Shown here: piece after piece, positions 20,876-32,428 of the stretch | How the letters are laid out: each line of letters opens with the position of its first letter | Position numbering within the stretch: position 1 is the first letter of the stretch | Source of the DNA: Pegoplata infirma | Taxonomy: Eukaryota > Arthropoda > Insecta > Diptera > Anthomyiidae | Length of the DNA: 64,000 nt | Direction of reading: 5' to 3' | Assembly (NCBI GenBank): GCA_963921195.1 | Contig: OY992537.1 | Location: forward strand, 151,933,844 to 151,997,843 | The notes under the pieces: generated by a model | Seen by the model: only the letters and a program-made list of their open reading frames with translations | Told to the model about the DNA's origin: nothing | Databases searched by the model: none | Made by a program: the position numbers and the translations under genes

Positions 20876-22313
20876 TAGGGATGCCAAACGGGATTGACAT
20901 TTGCAAATCCCGGGATTCGGGATTTTAAAATCCTAATCCCGGGATCCCGGGATTTTTCGGGATTTCGGGATTTTTCGGGATTTCGGGATTTATTAAAATT
21001 AAGTTTTTTTACGTAATATTTTTAATATTTTTTTTATAATTAAATATTCAATTAATTCATAACCATTGAATATTTTTCGTAAAGTTTCACATATTTAGCA
21101 CAGAAAACCCGAAAATTTAGGAACAGCTATGGCCGATTTGAATAGACTCGAACGATGTGCGTCTGTGAAAGACGCGATGCAGTCGAATTCAAAAGATTAG
21201 AAAATAATTTTTTTTCGGACGGCCTATTTTGTAGACGTGGATATAAAATATTTGTTTAAATAATGATAAAATTGTGTAAATAAATATGTTACAATTCCTC
21301 GCGAGGGAAAGGTGTCCCCAACGTCCTCTGCCAATACAAAATTTGTATTAATTGTCTTATTGGTAGGCGAATCGCATTTTAACGGTTTTCTTCCCTTTTG
21401 CGATAAATGTTTACAAATACATTTATTACGCCCAAGTAACAGAATTTTATCATTATTTATATTATTTTTTAAATTCACGCCCACAAAAAGGGGCGGGACG
21501 AAAACAATTTAATTTTTTTGGCTAGGTGAAACTTAAAAATGTGTCATTTGCTTAACAAAAGTACAAATTGGTAAACAAATTTGGGTTTTCAGATGCTGTT
21601 TTGGTGCTTCAAGGGGGAAATTTTCCCCTCATCCGCTTTAACTCATTTACGCACTAAAACCGTTAAAAATTAACTTTACAGATGAATTACTTAATGATCC
21701 CTTATAAATTAAAATCTCAGCAAAATTTAACTGTTTCTTAAAAATGTTGGTATTTACATAAATCGGCAGCTAACTGCATATTAGGTTGACACAATTTTTT
21801 TTTTCGAATTTTAAAATCGTCGTGGTTCCGACCAATAGTTGCCTTTTAGGGTCAATATTTATACAAAAAAATATTGGACCTGTAGGGCTCCTTTTTAGAC
21901 AAGAAAATGTGAAAGTTTCAAACATAGTAAAAAAATGTTTTACTTTGTTCGAAATTTTCCGATTTTGAAGTAAAAAAGGAACCTAAAGACATTTCCCTGC
22001 AGGAACAATACTGAAGATATGCTTCACCCTTCTGTATATTAAGTAATACGACCTGAAAATTAAATTGTACTCCAAAAGAGTAAGAGAATTTAAGCCCAAC
22101 ATGCCTCATTTGAGAGATATTTCAAACACCTTTCAAACGATATCAATTTTGTTACCATCGGACAACAAACACTGAAGAAATAGTCAATTTTGATTACAAT
22201 ATTTGACAAAAAAAATCCCGGGATTGAAAAAAATAAATCCCGGGATTCGGGATTTGTCAATCCCGAAAAATCCCGGGATTTCGGGATTCGGGATTTCCCG
22301 TTTGGCATCCCTA
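20876..22313. mobile_element. 1438-bp non-autonomous hAT, TSD GTAGCTAG, TCCCGGGATT arrays
   Basis: The ends TAGGGATGCCAAACGGGA and TTTCCCGTTTGGCATCCCTA are flanked by exact GTAGCTAG at 20868-20875 and 22314-22321. About ten TTCGGGAT/TCCCGGGA motifs fill the first 120 bp and last 110 bp. The interior has a short minus frame (21224-21484) without a recognisable domain and a piece similar to 12015-12130. Confidence 0.92.
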
Positions 22314-22892
22314 GTAGCTAGCTAGCAGGTGGTTGATTTTTAAAAATAACAAAAGCAATAAGTAGCAGCACTGGTTGTGTTTGCAAAAATGAAAAAAAAA
22401 CACAACCAGCAGAAAAAAAGAAACTAACCATTTGTAAAAAAATAAACACACAATGTGTGCTAGACAAAAGATCAAAAAACCATCTAGCAGCATCTAGCAG
22501 TAAAATTCAACTGCTAGGTGAGTATTGTGAGTAAGTACTAAGCAGAGAAAAAAATGTTTAAGTCATTCAAAAAAAAAAGACACAAAATGTAAACAAAGGT
22601 ATTAATAAGTTTTAAATTTATACTTCATAAAATTTTAAGAAATGATAGTTTAGCTTGTGAACAATAAATATAAAAAAGGAAGTTATAAAATATGAGCTTT
22701 TTGGAAGCCAATGTGGCCAAATCCCGCTCATAATATTTCAAGTAAATCATTGTTAAAGTTTAAAGGATTTCCAAAATTCCCTGTTAAATACTTATTGAAA
22801 ATCTCATGAAAAATTAACTTTACAATGATAACTCTCTTATCATACCAAATTTCTAATTGAAACGATTGCTAGTTCCAATTGTTTTTTTTTTT
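22314..22892. other. CTAGCAG-rich then AT-rich sequence
   Basis: The motif CTAGCAG/CTGCTAG recurs at 22318-22520 and again at 24690-24740, hinting that this belongs to one hAT element whose sub-end motif it is. I cannot define its termini. Confidence 0.35.
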
Positions 22893-23355
22893 ATAGTCAA
22901 TATTTTATTTTTATCTTTTTTTTTGTTTGATTTCGAAAAAAATAAAAAAAAAACCCTAAAAAAATGTTCATACCAAAATCGATTTTTTAAGTGTTTTTTT
23001 TTGTCACTTTGGCCTTGTAAAAAATTAAAAATTCTTCAGAGAAAAAATTATTTTTTTTAAGTTAATTTTATATTTTTATCTTATTTTGGTTTGCTTTCAG
23101 ATTTAGAAAAAAAAATCTAAAAAAAAAAATTCATACGAAAAATCGACTTTTTAATGTTTTTTGGCCATTTTGGCCTCGGAAAAAATTGAAAAATTTTTCA
23201 GAGAAATATTTTTTTTTTAAATTAAATTTTATATTTTTAACGTATTTTGGTTTGCTTTAAGATTTAGAAAAGAATAAAAAAAAAAAATTCTACAAAAAAG
23301 CTTCTTACGAACACTTTGGCCTCGGAAAAAATTTAAAAATTTTTCAGAGAAAATT
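22893..23355. repeat. Three tandem units of about 150-165 bp
   Basis: Each unit runs from TATTTTTATCTTATTTTGGT through AAAATCGACTTTTTAA and TTTTGGCCTCGGAAAAAAT to a CTTCAGAGAAA-like end. Units are diverged and separated by poly-A/T variation. Confidence 0.65.
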
Positions 23356-23756
23356 TTTTAAAAATTCGATCCACCCTAATATATATCCTTATCAGTAATA
23401 AGAGGGATACAAAGATTACATGCAAGTATCGATCAATCAATCACCTGTGTATTTTTCTATTTTGTAGTAAAATTCATACATAGATGTGTGGTGAATGTAC
23501 CACAACCTTGCTCGTAAAACAACCACGCTACGAAATAAAACAATTATGTATGTATGGAAATTTGAGTTTGAATTGTCGAAAAATTAATTATTAATATTTT
23601 TATTATTCAAACGAAATAAAATGGGAATTTTGTAAAATAAATAATATAAAAACGTTTCTTTTAATTTACAACAATATTCCACAGATGCTACAACATTATT
23701 ACTTAAAAATTTGTTGGTTTTCTTAGACAATTTTTCTGAAAAAGAAAATCTGATTA
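23356..23756. other. AT-rich spacer
   Basis: No repeats or coding motifs are recognised. Confidence 0.3.
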
Positions 23757-24265
23757 TAAGAAAATGTGAGCATATTTTAGAATAAGAGCATATTTTTAGA
23801 GCATATTTTCAATTTTTAGAGCATTTTTCCACATTTTAGAGCATATTTTTACATTTTTAGAGCATTTTTTTTTTAAGTTTTTAGAGCATTCTTTTCCAAT
23901 TTTTTTTTTGAACAACATGTATTTTTAAATTTTTTATCCAACGAGAATGTTTTTTTTCAACAACTACGGAATTGTGACGATTGATTCCCATTTGGTCTGT
24001 TCTTGCTTCATATCGGTATATGAAACTATTCTTTCTTTAGATTCAGAAACTTGGCAGAAAACATTAAGGAAAATATTTTTGTAGAACATATTTAACCCTC
24101 TTACTATCGCACATAACGGTATTTGGAGGGTCTATTCTCTAACAAATTGTAAAAAACACAACAAAAAAGAGACATAATTTTTTTAAGAGCATATTTTTAT
24201 TGTTTTTAGAGCATATTTTCCGTTTTTAAGGGCATTTTTTAAGCGCATAAAACGTGTTTTTTAGA
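23757..24265. repeat. Degenerate array of TTTTTAGAGCATATTTT
   Basis: TTAGAGCAT recurs at 17-25-bp spacing in blocks 23757-23905 and 24180-24270. The blocks are split by about 270 bp of other sequence around 23910-24170. Confidence 0.7.
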
Positions 24266-24297
24266 GCATATTTTTGGTTTCCCTGTTCATCACAATG

Positions 24298-24678
24298 GGT
24301 ACGTTCAGCAGAGAAAGCTGCTACTCAGCTGCTCCCCAACATTCTGCTGAACGGTTTAATTTTTGACATTTCAGTCAACATGTTGAGTGAGCGCTTCTCA
24401 TCACTGGTAGCGTACAAAAATTATGCTACATTTGATCACAAAGTGATAAATAAGCTGTTTTATTGAAATTATTTATTTTTTTTGCCGTTATTCAAGGAAA
24501 TAAACAAAAAAATAATAAAAAAGTATTTTCCACAGAAAAAATAAATTAAAATAAAAAAAAATTATAATTTATTCCAGTATTTTAAAACATTCATAAAAAA
24601 ATGCGTTCAGCAGAGTCAACTAATCACAACATGCTACATCTCAACTGTTGAGTAGCAGGTTTCTCTGCTGAACACGCT
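24298..24678. mobile_element. 381-bp TIR element, TSD CAATG
   Basis: About 30-bp imperfect terminal repeats (ACGTTCAGCAGAGAAAGCTG and its partner ending TTTCTCTGCTGAACACGCT) are flanked by CAATG at 24293-24297 and 24679-24683. The superfamily is not assigned. Confidence 0.65.
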
Positions 24679-25849
24679 CAATGTACCAGACAATCATCTA
24701 GCAGCACTTGATAGAATTTCTTCAAAGTGCTAGTAGCAGCTAGTGCGTATTTCGACATTGTCAACTACACGCAAAAAAAATCTGTGTCGGAATGAGCAAA
24801 AATCTGGCATAATTTTACCAAAAATATGCTAAAACTACAACCGACAAGGTAGTTTTCGTAATTTAGCCAAAACACTTATGTAAAAAATTTTGAAGAAAAT
24901 GCTAATGCTATTTAAGCAAAAACTTGGTAAAATATACCAAAAGAAATATGGTGAAATATACCAAATTTATTAGAAAAGGTGAATAAAAATAATGCTAAAA
25001 ATTACCACATTTATGCTAAAATAAATTTTCTATAAAATTTTTGTAAAAATTTGTATATTTGTTGAATTTAAAATTTTCACAGAATAAATCCATATTAATA
25101 TAATAAATGTTGTGTAGGATTTTATTTACCACCGACCAACTGACCCTTTATGTACAATTTTCTCCAGTGACTGCTGCCTACGCTTTTTCTTGAAGTGAAG
25201 GATCCGCTATAGCTTCACGAATTTATTTAAAAGCATCCTGTAAAAATATAAAATTATTACAAAACATAAATTTTTAATTTAAAAAACTAGTAAACCCCAC
25301 TGGTCTTTTGGTTAGGAGGAACACTTACTTTGTGTTTCCATTTGTAACTCATCAAAACAGGTCTGGACTCCATTGGTTTTGCTATATTGAGTTTTTAGGT
25401 TTTAATTTTATAACTAAAGGGAGGACTGGTGCCCACGCTCTTTATTGTAGTGAAGGATTCGCCATAGCTTCAAAAATTTATTTAGCAGTACCCTGTAAAA
25501 ATAGAAAATTATTACCAAACACTAATTTTTAACTAAAAATCTATTAAACCTTATTGGTGTCTTCGGAATAGGGGTATACTCACTTTATCATTGCATTTGT
25601 AATTCATTGAAACAAACGTCTGGGACTCCATTGGTTTTGCTAATTGAATTGTGTTTTAAGTTATGACAGCAAAATTAACTTTAGCATTTTTATACCCTCC
25701 ACTCTGGTGATAGAGGGTATATATAAGTTTGTCATTCCGTATGTAACACATTGAAATATTGGTTTAGGACCCCATAAAGTATATATATTCATGATTCTTG
25801 ATCGATTTTAAGTCGATTTAGCGATGTCCGTCTGTCTGTCTGTCCGTCC

Positions 25850-25883
<34 letters not shown>

Positions 25884-27521
25884 TGAAATCACGTTTTTGG
25901 CAATACTACGAAACCGATTTAAACGCTTGGGGTACCAAAAGTTGCGTAATTTTCCCAGGCAAAAACTGATGTATTTTTTTTTTTAAATCGGATAAGTATT
26001 TTAAAAGTTATGAGCGAATTACTAAAAAACACATAATTTTTTTCAATATAACCCTAAATTAACTCATATTGTAGGGATGATGGTTTAACCAGGGACCAGG
26101 ATGCAGTAATTATGAAAGGGTTTTTATAATTTATGGGTAATACAACCTTGTCCAGACGTTATTCGTCCAAGACGGTCAATATTCCCTTCTTGTTATGATA
26201 AGCGGCTTCAGAACAGACGTTTCCGTCCAATTCCGTTCACACTTTTATTGCTTTATAGGTTTAATTATTTTAAGAAAAATAAAAGACCAGGTTATCCGCT
26301 TAAAACTTAAATTAAAGTTTATTGTCTGATTGCTAGACCACGAATGACAAAATAATCTTCTAAGCTTCTGTTTATAAGAAATTTTTAATTTACAAAGAAA
26401 ATACAAACATAACTCACATGCTCTAATTTGAAATGGAGATGCTAATGTAGTAATGAGTATTGAGTTAAATAAAATAAATTGAGTCAAAGAGAATAAATAA
26501 GCAAAAGTGCTCATTACTACTTATCAGTGTAAAATTATGAGAAAAGAAAATAACAATTGAGATCATTTACGATACATGAGAATTTCATACTTATGAGTAG
26601 TCGATATAAAAATTAACATTCATGGTCGAAATTATAGAATTATTCAAATAAAATTAAACAAAATAATTATGGATTTGACATAAAACATAAATATACAAAA
26701 TATAAATAAATAGCGTTGTATGTAAAATATGCAGCCGCTACAATATTTTGTGTCAAAAAAAAAAACTGAGAAAAAGGAAAAAAATCTTTACAAAAAATCT
26801 TTAAAATATGTAAAACAAAATCTTAATTTAATTAAAAAAAAGTTCGTTAAGTAATAATAAAAAAATTAATAGTTATTTTTATATAGCATCTGTGTGTGTT
26901 CATTTTTTGCTTCGTCATATTAACGGGGTTGCCAGACTTTTTTTGGCTTTGTGGCCGAATCGGATGTAAAATATCGCCAAAATTCTATTTTGTTCAGATT
27001 TCTTAAAAAAAAAAATATTTTCATTTAAAAAAATAAGTTTTGTTAAATAATAAAAGACAGAAATAAACTTAATGGCAAAAATCGCCCAAATCCGGAAAAT
27101 TTATATACACTGTCTCAAACAATTGTCCGTACCCCACGCAATCAAAAAAATATTTGCTTATATTTCGAAAAATACTTAACCGATTCGCATGAAATATTTT
27201 TTTTAAAAAATATCAACAATTGTTTATAATAATTGCACACTAATAATAAAACAAACGTGCTTCATTACTATTTTATACCAAAAAATATAAAAAAAGTCCA
27301 AAAAATCAACTCAAAAAATTGTACGTACGGGGAGGAAAAAATAAATTTTATGTTTATAAAATGATATTAATGGGCCAGTATGATATCCTTAACATCGAGT
27401 ACGATATCCTTTGGCCGAAATTACTTCTCTGAATCGGTTATTTATAGGTAGACCCATCAATTGTCTGGCTTCAGGTTCAATATTCCACCACTCCTCGAAA
27501 GATAACATATTTAAGCAATAG

Positions 27522-27930
27522 TTGATGGGTTATTGTATGCTGCCGATTTTGTTTTCTCCAAAAAATCCTATAAATGTTCTATGGGGCCTAAATATCGCCT
27601 CTCGGACATGTGTAGAACCACTTCTTCTACCTTTTAATGCAGTCATTCTCTCACAACCAAGGGAGTGTGCTTTAGGCAATTGTCGTGTTAGTATCCAAAG
27701 TTGGTTCGAATGTCGAATTTAGTCGCACTAACCTTTTAATTTTCTTTTAAAATGTCTAAATAATGAAATTTCCTCATTTTGGGTACTAAAAATCCAAGCT
27801 TTACGGCACCTCCAGGCTCTACTTCACCCCACACCATCACAGAGCCTCCACCGTGTTTCACTGTTGCATTGAAATGTTTTAGCTGCAACGCGAAGTGGAA
27901 CACTCCGACACAAAAATCGTCTACCATCTG
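27522..27930 (-). pseudogene. Tc1 transposase C-terminal remnant, left half
   Basis: The minus strand encodes VKHGGGSVMVWGEV and KFHYLDILKEN, conserved in the Tc1 DDE domain, followed by a broken HDNCPKHT-like segment and PIEHL. Stops and frameshifts make it non-functional. Confidence 0.8.
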
Positions 27931-27994
27931 ACTCAAAAATATTAAAATTACTTTTGAAAAACTGTTATATTTACGACAAAAGTAATTTTAATAC

Positions 27995-28231
27995 TTTTGG
28001 GTCGAATGGCAGACGATTTGTATGTTGCAGCCAAAGAATTTCAAAGCAACAGTGAAACACGGTGGAGGCTCTGCGATGATGTGGGGTGCAATGGTGCCTG
28101 GAGGTGTCGGAAATCTTGGATTTTTAGTACCCAAAACGAGGAAATTTAATTATTTAGACATTTTAAAAGAAAATTAAAAGGTAAGTGCGACTAAATGGGA
28201 CATTCGAACCAACTTTGGATACTAACACGAC
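27995..28231 (+). pseudogene. Tc1 transposase remnant, right half
   Basis: This is the mirror copy on the plus strand: VKHGGGSAMMWG followed by NYLDILKEN then stop. It is interrupted by the MITE at 28236 and resumes at 28973 with decayed DNCPKHT and PIEHL segments. Confidence 0.75.
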
Positions 28232-28235
28232 AATT

Positions 28236-28972
28236 CGTCACCTTATTATTGTTTTGCTCCATACGCCATTTTTGAAAAAAATGAGTTAGGAATTGAATAT
28301 ATATAATATAAATATCCTCTTTCTTATTCCGAAGTCCGTTTTTTAAAACCTCTTTTCAAATTTGAGATATCCAACATTTTCTAAGAAAAAACATACAATT
28401 TTGACATTTTTTGAAAATTTGCGTTATAGAAAAGGCTCTAGATTATTTAAAAATTAACGGATCTTGCATATTTTTGGAAAGAAGATTTTAATTTTAATAC
28501 CGTAACTTCTAAACATTTCAAGAAATGTCATATTTGCCATTTAGGTTGTGTGGGAGGTAGGCGTGTCCATTGACCGATCATCCCCATTTTTAATACCATG
28601 CAACCTGACTATATAAGTGTTCCAAATACCTAGTTTTATCGATCTAGCTCTTTTTGTTTCATTGTTATTTTGTTTGGCATTGAGAACTCATTTGCTCCAT
28701 ATCACACAAAAGTCCCAAATGTGTAAGCAAAATTGGATATGGAGCATAATACCATAAAATCTTATTTTCTTAAAAGCTTTAAATCTTTTGATCTATTGTA
28801 TGTAGAAGTCTGAAAACTAGAAGCTTTGTTTACAATATATGTAGCAATAAATGGTAAACATTAAAACAAAATCCATCGATTACTTTTCGAGAAAATTTGT
28901 GGTAAACCTATTATATCGTTTTTCTCGAAACCGAGTTGTTGGCGTATGGAGCAAAACAATAATAAGCTGACG
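28236..28972. mobile_element. 737-bp MITE with 33-bp TIRs, TSD AATT
   Basis: The TIRs CGTCACCTTATTATTGTTTT... and its partner differ at one position over 33 bp. AATT flanks both sides (28232-28235, 28973-28976). The empty site is present in Tc1 copy 2 near 40092. The interior repeats TTTGCTCCATA and its complement (28691-28745). No coding capacity is recognised. Confidence 0.85.
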
Positions 28973-29468
28973 AATTGCCCAAAGCACACTCCCTTGGTTG
29001 TGTGAGAATGACTGCATTATAATGTCCAAGTGGCGATATTTAGGCCCCATAGAACATTTATAGGGTTTTTTGGAGAAAACAAAACCGGCAGCATACAAGA
29101 ACCCATCAACTATTGCTTAAATATGTTATCATTGAGGAGTGGTGGACTATTGGACCTGAAACCAGACAATTGATGGGTCGACCTATAAATAACCGATTCA
29201 GGGAAGTAATTTCGGCCAAAGGATATCGTACTCGATGTTAAGGATATCATACTGGCCCATTAATATCATTTTATAAACATAAAATTTATTTTTTCCTCCC
29301 CGTACGGACAATTTTTTGAGTTGATTTTTTGGACTTTTTTTATATTTTATGTATAAAATAATAATGAAGCACGTTTATTTTATTATTAGTGTGCAATTAT
29401 TATAAACAATTGTTGATTTTTAAAAAAAAAAATATTTCATGCGAATCGGTTAAGTATTTTTCGAAATA

Positions 29469-30260
29469 CACTCAACCAAAAATCATTGTATTCCCAAAGA
29501 AAATCGTTGTAAATTCAACAGAAATCATTGTTGATTTTGACCCTACAAATATTTATGTTGATTTCAATAAAAATTCTTGTCAGTTTTTGTAAAAGTTGAT
29601 CAACTCGTTTTTTGTTAATCAACTCGTATTTTATGTAAATTCAACTCATATTTTTGTTAATATAAGAAATTTTATTATTAAAAAAAAAGCTTTTTGTTAT
29701 TTGTAGATATTCTTTTATTAAGTATAAATCACAATATTTTTTTATTTCCGGCTTTTTTAGCTGCAATATTTGAAGATTTTCACACACACTTCGTTTATTC
29801 ATGTTATGCACCCATTAGCCATTCTCTAGTTATCTGATGATACCAAAACAAAATCCAAAAAAAAAAACAAAAAACGTTTTAATATAGTATGAATACATAA
29901 AGTAATCAATGATTTTATTACTTACCAAATATTTACAGATCAGATCCTATTTTTATTTATTTTTCTAATATAAATAATTTTATAAGAAACAAACACATTA
30001 AATAATTTTATAAGAGACATTTCACATTGCTGCCAACTCACTCGTTCACTCATTATAATAAAAAAAAAACGAACGAACAGGGTTGTTTTTCTTTTTTGTT
30101 TTTATCTATTGAATTCTGTATAAGCGTTGTAAAAAGTTGATTCAACTTTACTGATTATTCAACGATATCAACATTAATTTTTGTTGAATACGGCAATATT
30201 CTGTAAAACTTGATCTACAATGGGTTTACTAATTTTTCTACTAAGATATTTCTATGAGTG
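29469..30260. mobile_element. 792-bp TA-target MITE with CACTCA ends
   Basis: It starts CACTCAACCAAAAATCATTG and ends ATATTTCTATGAGTG, with TA on both sides. Tc1 copy 2 retains the empty site near 40612. TTGATTTCAA/TTGATCAAC motifs crowd both ends. A fragment of its right end (CTGTAAAACTTGATCTACAA) recurs at 55003. Confidence 0.82.
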
Positions 30261-30365
30261 TATAAGCAAATATTTTTTTGATTGTGTGGGGTACGGACAA
30301 TTGTTTGAGACAGTGTATATATAAAAGAGTAATATGACTGACTGACATACTCATTCATCATCGCC

Positions 30366-31260
30366 CAGCCCAAACCGCTGAAGTTAGAGACTTGAAATTT
30401 GGACTGTAGTTTGACCTTCCGGAATAAAGATCCACTAAGGCTGGATTTTTGCCAATGTCGATTCTAAGGGGGTAAAAAGGGTAAAAAACTGTACTTTTGG
30501 TACTTTTTATATCTCCCGATATAATGGTCATAGAGACTTGAAATTTGGACTGTATGTTACCCTCCCGCAATATAGATCCACTATGGCTGGAGTTTAGCCA
30601 ATGGTAAGGGGGTAAAAATGGTAAAAAACTGTACTTTTGGTACTTTTTAAATCTTCTGATATAATGATCATAGAGACTTGAAATTTGGACTGTATGTTCA
30701 CCTCCCGGAATATAGATCCATTAAGGCTGGATTTTTGCCAGTGTTAATTCTAAGGGGGTCAAAAGGGTAAAAAACTGTACTTTTGGTGCTTTTTATATCT
30801 CCTGAAATAATGGTCATAGAAACTTGAAATTTGGACAGTATGTTCACATCCTAGAATATAGATCCAGTACGGCTGGATTATTGCCAATGTTGATTCTAAG
30901 AGGGTAAAAAGGGAAAAATCTGTACTTTTAGCACCTTTTATATTTCCTTAAAAAATTGTCACATAGACTTGAAATTTGGACTGTATGTTCACCTCCCGGA
31001 ATATAGATCCCCTAAGGCTGGGTTTTTGCCAATGATTTTTCTAATAGGGTAAAAATATGTACTTTTGTTACATTTTATATTTCCTTAAATAATGGTACTA
31101 GAAAATGGAAATTTGCAACGTCGGTTCACCTTCCGGAAAAAAGATTCACTAAGGCTCGGGTTTTGCCAATGTTGATTCTACTGAGGTAAAATGGGTAAAA
31201 AAGTACTTTTGGTACTTTTTTTTATTTACTGAAATTTTATTCAAACTTGAAATTTAGAAT
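30366..31260 (+). repeat. Six to seven tandem units of about 145 bp
   Basis: GACTTGAAATTTGGACTGTA starts units near 30387, 30535, 30675, 30821, 30965 and, diverged, 31090 and 31241. Each contains GATCCACTAAGGCTGG, TTTTGCCAATG and GTACTTTTGGTACTTTTTAT. The last motif resembles the unit of the following minisatellite. Confidence 0.82.
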
Positions 31261-31319
31261 GTAGGATCCTGAAATAAAACATTCTGGAACAAGTACTTTC
31301 CGAACATTCTGTACCGTTT

Positions 31320-31858
31320 TCAAAAAGTAACTTTTATAAAAAGTACCTTTTATAAAAGGTTCCTTTTATAAAAAGTACCTTTTATAAAAAGTATATTTTA
31401 TAAAAAGTACCTTTTATAAAAAGTACCTTTTATAAAAAAAAACTTTTATAAAAAATACCTTTTATAAAAAGTACCTTTTATGAAAAGTACCTTTTATAAA
31501 AAGTACCTTTTATAAAAAGTACCTTTTATAAAAAGTACCTTTTATAAAAAGTACCTTTTATAAAAAGCACCTTTTATAAAAAGTACCTTTAATAAAAAGT
31601 ACCTTTTATAAAAAGTACCTTTTATAAAAAGTACCTTTTATAAAAAGTACCTTTTTTGAAAAGTAACTTTTATAAAAAGAACCTTTTATAAAAAGTACCT
31701 TTTATAAAAAGTACCTTTTATAAAAAGTACCTTTTATAAAAAATACCTTTTATAAAAAGTACCTTTTTTAATAAGTACCTTTTTTAAAAAGTACCTTTTA
31801 TAAAAAGTACCTTTTATAAAAAGTACCTTCTATAAAATGTACCTTTTATTAAAGGTAC
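31320..31858 (+). repeat. 16-bp minisatellite (GTACCTTTTATAAAAA)n
   Basis: About 33 head-to-tail units of 16 bp, most identical, with a few substitutions and short deletions. The unit overlaps GGTACTTTTTATA of the 145-bp repeats just upstream, suggesting it arose by slippage from their end. Each unit holds the self-complementary core TTTTATAAAA. Confidence 0.93.
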
Positions 31859-32428
31859 CGAAAGTACACTTTTTGGTACTTTTTTATTTCCTGAGGTATA
31901 AATAAAACAAACTTTTTTGTTTTTTAAATCATCACATTGGTGGAGGGTATTTAAAGATTCGGCACAGCCGAATATAGCTTTCTTACTTGTTTTATCTTAT
32001 ATTTATTTATGTTTTAAAAGGACTATTTATTTATATTTATTAATTTATTTTAATTTTATTTATCAATTTCCTTTTTACGTTTTTATAACACAAAAAATAA
32101 ACGAAGCACGCACACAAAAATACAAAATGAATATGGCGGTCAGTGTTTGTTTTTTTTTTTTGTTGTTTTCTTTCGATAAATTTTTGTGCAAGTAATTTGC
32201 GTTATTGTGCAAGCTACTTGGTTATTTTACATAAAAAACTAATTATGTTACTTTAACATCGGCAAGCATAAAAAAAAAATTTTTAGTATGAAAAAAGTTT
32301 TACCAAGTAGGATTGCTCAATCTGACACAGATTTTTTTTTTGCGTGTAGTAACCAGCTCTTCGTTTCAATTTATGTGCTAGTGCTAGAGAGACAACTGGT
32401 GTGTGTTACTCATTTTTTTACTAGCAAC

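Larger units (their letters stand above)
27108..30315. mobile_element. Tc1-type inverted-duplication element, copy 1, with two nested MITEs
   Basis: The ends CACTGTCTCAAACAATTGTC and its complement are flanked by TA at 27106-27107 and 30316-30317. Each half holds the C-terminal part of a Tc1 transposase reading outward from the centre near 27965-27985. The insertions at 28236-28972 and 29469-30260 explain its length compared with the 1696-bp copy at 38968-40663. Confidence 0.88.
25692..31990 (+). repeat. mini-me/DINE-1-like repeat, split by Tc1-type insertion and holding two tandem arrays
   Basis: It starts ATACCCTCCACTCTGGTGATAG with a small hairpin, then TTTGTCATTCCGTATGTAAC, GACCCCATAAAG, a (TA)n tract and a (GTCY)n tract at 25823-25881. 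The far end, GGTGGAGGGTATTTAAAGAT then CGGCACAGCCGAATA, is a partner sequence often seen with the first. The order core, (TA)n, (GTCY)n fits published mini-me elements, which are considered Helitron-like. Interval 26061-27107 holds AT-rich material, including a hAT-like end GGGGTTGCCAGACTTTTTTT near 26927. Confidence 0.55.
24768..32346. mobile_element. TA-target MITE with CACGCAAAA ends, split by a large nested block
   Basis: The left end CACGCAAAAAAAATCTGTGT and right end ACACAGATTTTTTTTTTGCG-TG are flanked by TA at 24766-24767 and 32347-32348. The first 200 bp and last 120 bp carry GGTAAAATATACC, TGCTAAAA and TTACCAAG motifs. The original element was about 1.3 kb (24768-25691 plus 31991-32346). 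Its left half holds two diverged minus-strand segments, each after a TTTTTACAG acceptor-like site (25140-25240, 25425-25500). Confidence 0.8.

Noticed and set aside
31320..31858. Possible CRISPR array (regular short repeats)
   Set aside because: Units are 16 bp and abut with no spacers, in a eukaryotic transposon context; it is a minisatellite.
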